Assembly: GCA_020543525.1 (NCBI GenBank)
Contig: JAHYIO010000031.1
Coordinates: forward strand, 2,604,001-2,668,000
Origin: Coriolopsis trogii
Lineage: Eukaryota; Basidiomycota; Agaricomycetes; Polyporales; Polyporaceae
Length of the DNA: 64,000 nucleotides
Direction of reading: 5' to 3'
The stretch's first letter is position 1; each line of letters begins with the position of its first letter. Both the position numbers and the translations under genes were made by a program. A model generated the notes under the pieces. That model saw nothing but the letters and a program-made list of their open reading frames with translations, ran no database searches and was not told the origin of the DNA. Positions 60,121 through 64,000 of the stretch are shown here, in pieces.

Positions 60121-62301
60121 TCAGAGCTTCACTGCAACGCCTTGGCTCTCGAGGTACCGCTTCAGGTCCGACATGAGTTCGAGCTGCTCCGCGAGCGTGA
60201 GTCCGCTGACGATCGTCTGAAGCACGGAGCCGACGGTGACGTTGTTCACCCGGATGAGACTGCTGTAGTAGACGTAGGTGAAGACGCCCATGAGGAATCT
60301 AGCAAAGCAGACATCGTCAGTCTCATACTCCCACAACCAAACGCGAGCGAGGGTTAGAGGGTGCGTACTGGCAGTCCATGCGATCGGTCATCCCGCCGTG
60401 ACCGGGGATGCTGTGCCCAAAGTCCTTGATGTCGAACGCGCGCTTGAAGCCAGAGGCGAAGAACCCGCCGAAAGGCGCCACGAGGGAGGCGAAGCAGGCA
60501 AGTACAAGGAGATGGAACTGGTAGGGCGCATACGGGATAGTCGTGAGGCTGTTCCCGAGCTGCAGGAAAGCTGTTCAGCACATGCCTCGATCTGCTATGA
60601 ACTACGGGCTTACCAAGGGGGCGAGGAACAAGTGGAGAGGACCCGGCATCTCCCACTCCCTCCACACGAAGACCGGATTGGGTTCGCAGTGCACGCCGCT
60701 CCAAGCGGTCACGCCGAGGTCGTTCACGGGGCAGATCATGTAGTCGAAGCGCATGAAGTAGGTTCCCCAGACGAGGCCGAATACGAGCGTGCTGAAGAAC
60801 GCTCCAACAAAGCCCTCTACGGTCTTCTTGGGAGACAGCTTGATGAGCGGTGTCCGGCCGACGGTGATGCCCCAAACGTAGGCGAACACGTCGTTGCAGA
60901 TGACGAGAGAAGCTGGTACCCAGAACCAGATGAGACCCTCAAGGATGTTGTTCACAATGAAGTGACTGTCCAAAATGTTAGATTGATTAACATGAACGGT
61001 GACAGACCGAAGACGTACCTCGATACAACGATCATAAGCAGAGTCATGTGTACCCAGCAGAACAAACCGAATTGCTGCTTGAGGTACCCACGCTTAAGGG
61101 AGAGAACGAACCCCATGAAGCCAATCAAGTACAGCGTGAAGCTGACAAAACGGTGATTCGTGGCGAAGGGGGTCAACTGCGCGCTGGAGAAGACGACATG
61201 CTACACAAACAATCAACCATTTGTGTAAGTGATGAAAGGGATAGGCTCGCGTACCTTGAAGTAGTAGATGATACTCTCGCCGTACAAGAAGTAGTTCGTG
61301 ACGGCGAAGAAGTACCAATTGAGCGTCTTGCTCCACGGATCCCGCACGCGAACGTTGTTCTCCTCATCGTGGCCCTTACGCTTGATAGAAAAGAGCGCAG
61401 TGACTTCCCGGTATACCAGCGTCTGGCAGAGCATGACGAGCACAATCATGTACGCATGACCCATGAGGAGGAGGGCTGTAGCTCATTGAGGTCGACGGCA
61501 TACCACAAAGCACGACGAAAACACTCACTGATGAAACCTCCAATCATGATGAACGTCCAGAGCGTACGCGTGATGAAACTCTGCCTCTTCTTCACCTTCT
61601 CGGGGTCCTCTGCCGCGACCGCTTTCTCTGGAGGGTTCTCGATGTCGTTTCTCCGCGCAGCTGCCTCCTTCTCCGACACGGGAGGCGGCACGCTCACCGA
61701 CTTCGACTCGACGGCTGGTGTAGCTGAAGCATGCGCACCAGATGCAGGGGTTGAATTGACCGTGGATGTATGGGGTGTCGAGCCGTTCGCGGTAGGTATC
61801 GCGTGGTGTGCCGCCCCATTTACAGGCTTGGACGAGACAACTTCCGGCTCCAGGACCTCCTCGACGATCGGTGCGGGCGACGTTTCCAGCTCTTTGGCTA
61901 CAGTTGGTTCAGGCGCAGAAGGAGGAAGGCCATCTTCAATCACGGGTACCGGAGGGGGCAGGATGGCGGGCTGTGCATCTCCTGCTCCTGCTCCCGCCGC
62001 CTTCTGCGCCCTCGCAGCGGCGCGTGCGGCCTTTTCCTGCTGACGTTTCTCTGCGCGAGCCAACGCCTTCTGCTTTTTGATAGCGCTCTTGGACAGCTTC
62101 GTTGCAGATTCCGACGCGCTGTGCACAGTGAGGCCATGACCATTCAGCGCGCGTTGCACAAACATTCGACGTGGTAGCGGCGTACCTTTCGGGCTGCGAG
62201 GCGGGGTTCTCGTCATAAACTTCCTCTTCGCTCTCTTCTCCCGACTGAATGTCAAGCGCGTCCCAGGCGGCCTTGGAGGTGAACGTTGGTCGTACGGACA
62301 T
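60121..62301 (-). CDS. CDS1: Phosphatidate cytidylyltransferase (CDP-diacylglycerol synthase)
   Basis: Exons 62301-62186, 62118-61529, 61475-61255, 61200-61019, 60965-60614, 60559-60369 and 60298-60121 give 609 aa. An ER integral membrane enzyme, it converts phosphatidic acid and CTP to CDP-diacylglycerol, the precursor of phosphatidylinositol, phosphatidylserine and cardiolipin. The family signature [20 protein letters not shown] followed by GMTDRMD lies at about 523-549. Earlier membrane blocks include [34 protein letters not shown] and [10 protein letters not shown]. The N-terminal 225 residues are soluble and low complexity: an acidic start ([12 protein letters not shown]), a Lys/Ala/Gln-rich probable helix, then Pro/Val/Ala/Ser-rich sequence. 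That makes it about 150 residues longer than the yeast enzyme (457 aa). The ATG chosen is the first one before this extension. Confidence 0.95.
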
Positions 62302-62684
62302 GGCGGACGTGGTCGAAGGTGAATGAATGGAGTCCGCAGGTGGTGACGCTCTGGTATATGACCCACACGTGCTTATGCTTAATTTCAGGCGCTCGCATCC
62401 GTGTCCCCGCGACTTGCCCAGATGACACGCCGCCCTCGTCACTCGGCCACATTCAGCAATTCTTCGTAGGACAGGTTACGAGATACATTGTCAACTATGG
62501 ACACCAGGTGTGCGATGAACACTTCTACTACAAATACTAAAAAGACATGTGTATGCGATATGATATGAGCGGTACTTGCGACGAACAGCGTGAGGAGAGC
62601 AACAGGATCAGTGGATCGTCCAGATGTGTGAATAGATGTGGAATATGCCTCCGAGCGTGCAGTGATAATAAAGTATGAATAACG
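62302..62684. other. Short intergenic, CDS1 promoter and TOP1 3' flank
   Basis: 383 bp between the CDS1 start codon and the TOP1 stop, both genes on the minus strand. Nothing else recognised. Confidence 0.5.
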
Positions 62685-64000
62685 TCAGAACTTCCATTCC
62701 GTATCCACCTCCATCGCCCATGGGACTGACGAGCGTTTATACCAGTCAGATCGAGGAACCCTCCATTGAACGAGATGTGCACTCACACTTCGTCATGAGC
62801 GTCTTCGAGAACAATTTCTCAACTGGGACGCCATGGGCCTTACACCAGGAGACAGTGATTCTAAACGAATGGTTGATCAGTCCATGTCGATCAACATCCT
62901 GGCAACAACGTACCTTGGATCCAAGTAGTTGATTTTACTAGACACATAGACAACCCATAAACATGCAATGACGACACAATGCCAGACGTCGCCACGCACC
63001 TCGTACCCAACGCGACCTCCTTGCCGGCCTCCCTGTCCTCCATCTGGAGCTTGAACGTCTTGATCTTCTCATCTAGCTTGTCGATAGCTTCCTCGATCTT
63101 CTCCGTCGGGCGCTCCTTCTTCAACGTATGCTTGCCTGTCCCACGCTCCTTCTTCAATCGCTTGAAATCGGCCTCAATCTCCTTAATCTTCTCCTTAAGG
63201 GCTGAGGCGGGCTGAGGCTCCTTGCCATCCTCCGCCAACTTCTCGTTATCCTTCTGGAACTTCTTCTCGACCTTCTCAATCTCCTTAGCCTTTAAGGTCT
63301 CTTCGTGCGACTCAATGACATCGTCATCGAGGTCAGACTCGTCTTCAGTGTACTTCTTCTTCTTCTTGAACTTAGGGTCAACGGTGAAGAGCGCGTGACG
63401 AAGCTTCATCCGCTCGTATTTCAACCCGCGCAGCTGCATGGACGCCGTCAACACTGAACCCGCGATCTGAGAATAAACAAGCAGACCTTGTCACGCATCT
63501 TGGACATCGACTGTTCATGCGTCTTCGGGACCGCACGCTGATGGTTACAGAGAATAGCGACCATCCGGTTCGCGTGATTGTACGCGTTCAACTTTTCCTG
63601 AATAGTGCCTTTCTCAGGTGTACCTTTGTCGAGTAGCTCCTGGAACGTCTTCGACGCATTGTATGTACGGAACACCTTCGCCGTGAGCCCCTTCATATAC
63701 GACGCGAGGTGACGATTGAGTTGCCCGGTCTGCAGCCCATCAAGGCCCATCAATCGTCAACGTAGGGCATGAACGACACGCGAGAAGCCACCCACGTTCA
63801 CACGATCGAACAGCTCGTCGTCGTCATTCTTGTCGTTCTTGAATATGCGGATGTTCTTGTACACTTGCTCGATGACAGGGACCTCGTTGTAGTAACGAAT
63901 GGAGTCTTTTCCCAGGAAGTCGAAGACGAGCTTATCTGGAGGCTGCAACGTTATATGCTCGCAGCGCAAGGAACAACAGCCGACGGTGTCCGCTTCGTCT
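62685..64000 (-). CDS. TOP1: DNA topoisomerase I, C-terminal part (runs off the window)
   Basis: Exons >64000-63796, 63729-63487, 63433-63000, 62937-62914, 62860-62787 and 62725-62685. Type IB topoisomerase relaxing DNA in the nucleus. Visible in order: [75 protein letters not shown], the charged coiled-coil linker, then [16 protein letters not shown] with the catalytic tyrosine, and the C-terminal KFPWAMEV...WKF. The tyrosine-bearing exon is only 24 nt. The linker is long and very Lys/Glu-rich (about 110 residues). The N-terminal and core parts upstream lie beyond base 64000. Confidence 0.96.

Noticed and set aside
63467..63486. A 20-nt intron in TOP1
   Set aside because: GT..AG at 63486-63467 keeps the frame, but 20 nt is too short to splice. 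The acceptor at 63434 gives a normal 53-nt intron and joins MRDK to [13 protein letters not shown] in phase.
1..64000. CRISPR arrays, operons, riboswitches or prophage
   Set aside because: No regularly spaced short repeats or bacterial-style gene runs occur; intron-rich genes show the DNA is eukaryotic nuclear.

Overview
The window is nuclear DNA of a filamentous basidiomycete, most likely an Agaricomycete. Genes are broken by many short introns (mostly 45-75 nt, up to 22 exons per gene) and sit on both strands. The gene content is fungal: CCR4 deadenylase, V-ATPase c'', Arl3, CDP-DAG synthase, a class I terpene synthase, a spliced serine tRNA and three copies of an atypical kinase. I rebuilt exons by hand, keeping reading phase across GT-AG (and a few GC-AG) introns and matching conserved family motifs. 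Coordinates are gene spans; exons are listed in each entry.

Layout. 0-5.1 kb: no supportable gene. 5.2-16.8 kb: bacterial-type mannose-1-phosphate guanylyltransferase with a fungal N-terminal extension, sesquiterpene synthase (-), V-ATPase c'' (-), ARL3 (+) and a CLC chloride channel/antiporter (+). 17.1-26.3 kb: an unrecognised Ser-rich protein (-), tRNA-Ser(CGA) with a 9-nt intron (-), mevalonate diphosphate decarboxylase (-), CCR4 (+) and an aldo-keto reductase (-). 26.3-47.5 kb is an accessory island. It holds three diverged copies of one kinase family, each head-to-head with a different unrecognised gene at 443-464 bp, one further small unrecognised gene, gene-poor DNA and a nested inverted-repeat transposable element with a related copy lacking the insertion. 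48.0-64.0 kb returns to conserved genes: a 22-exon ABCC transporter (-), a MetX-like alpha/beta hydrolase (-), RPS23 (+), CDP-diacylglycerol synthase (-) and the C-terminal part of DNA topoisomerase I (-). A decayed tandem duplication lies at 54.7-56.4 kb.

Functional links are loose. The mevalonate decarboxylase supplies the isoprenoid precursors that the terpene synthase would use, but about 11 kb and unrelated housekeeping genes separate them, so I do not call a biosynthetic cluster. V-ATPase c'', a CLC exchanger and ARL3 all act in the endomembrane system. The most interesting points are the actinobacterial-like guanylyltransferase, the repeated kinase/partner head-to-head arrangement with loss of the catalytic-loop lysine in two of three kinases, three GC-AG introns in conserved genes, and the TA-flanked foldback element.
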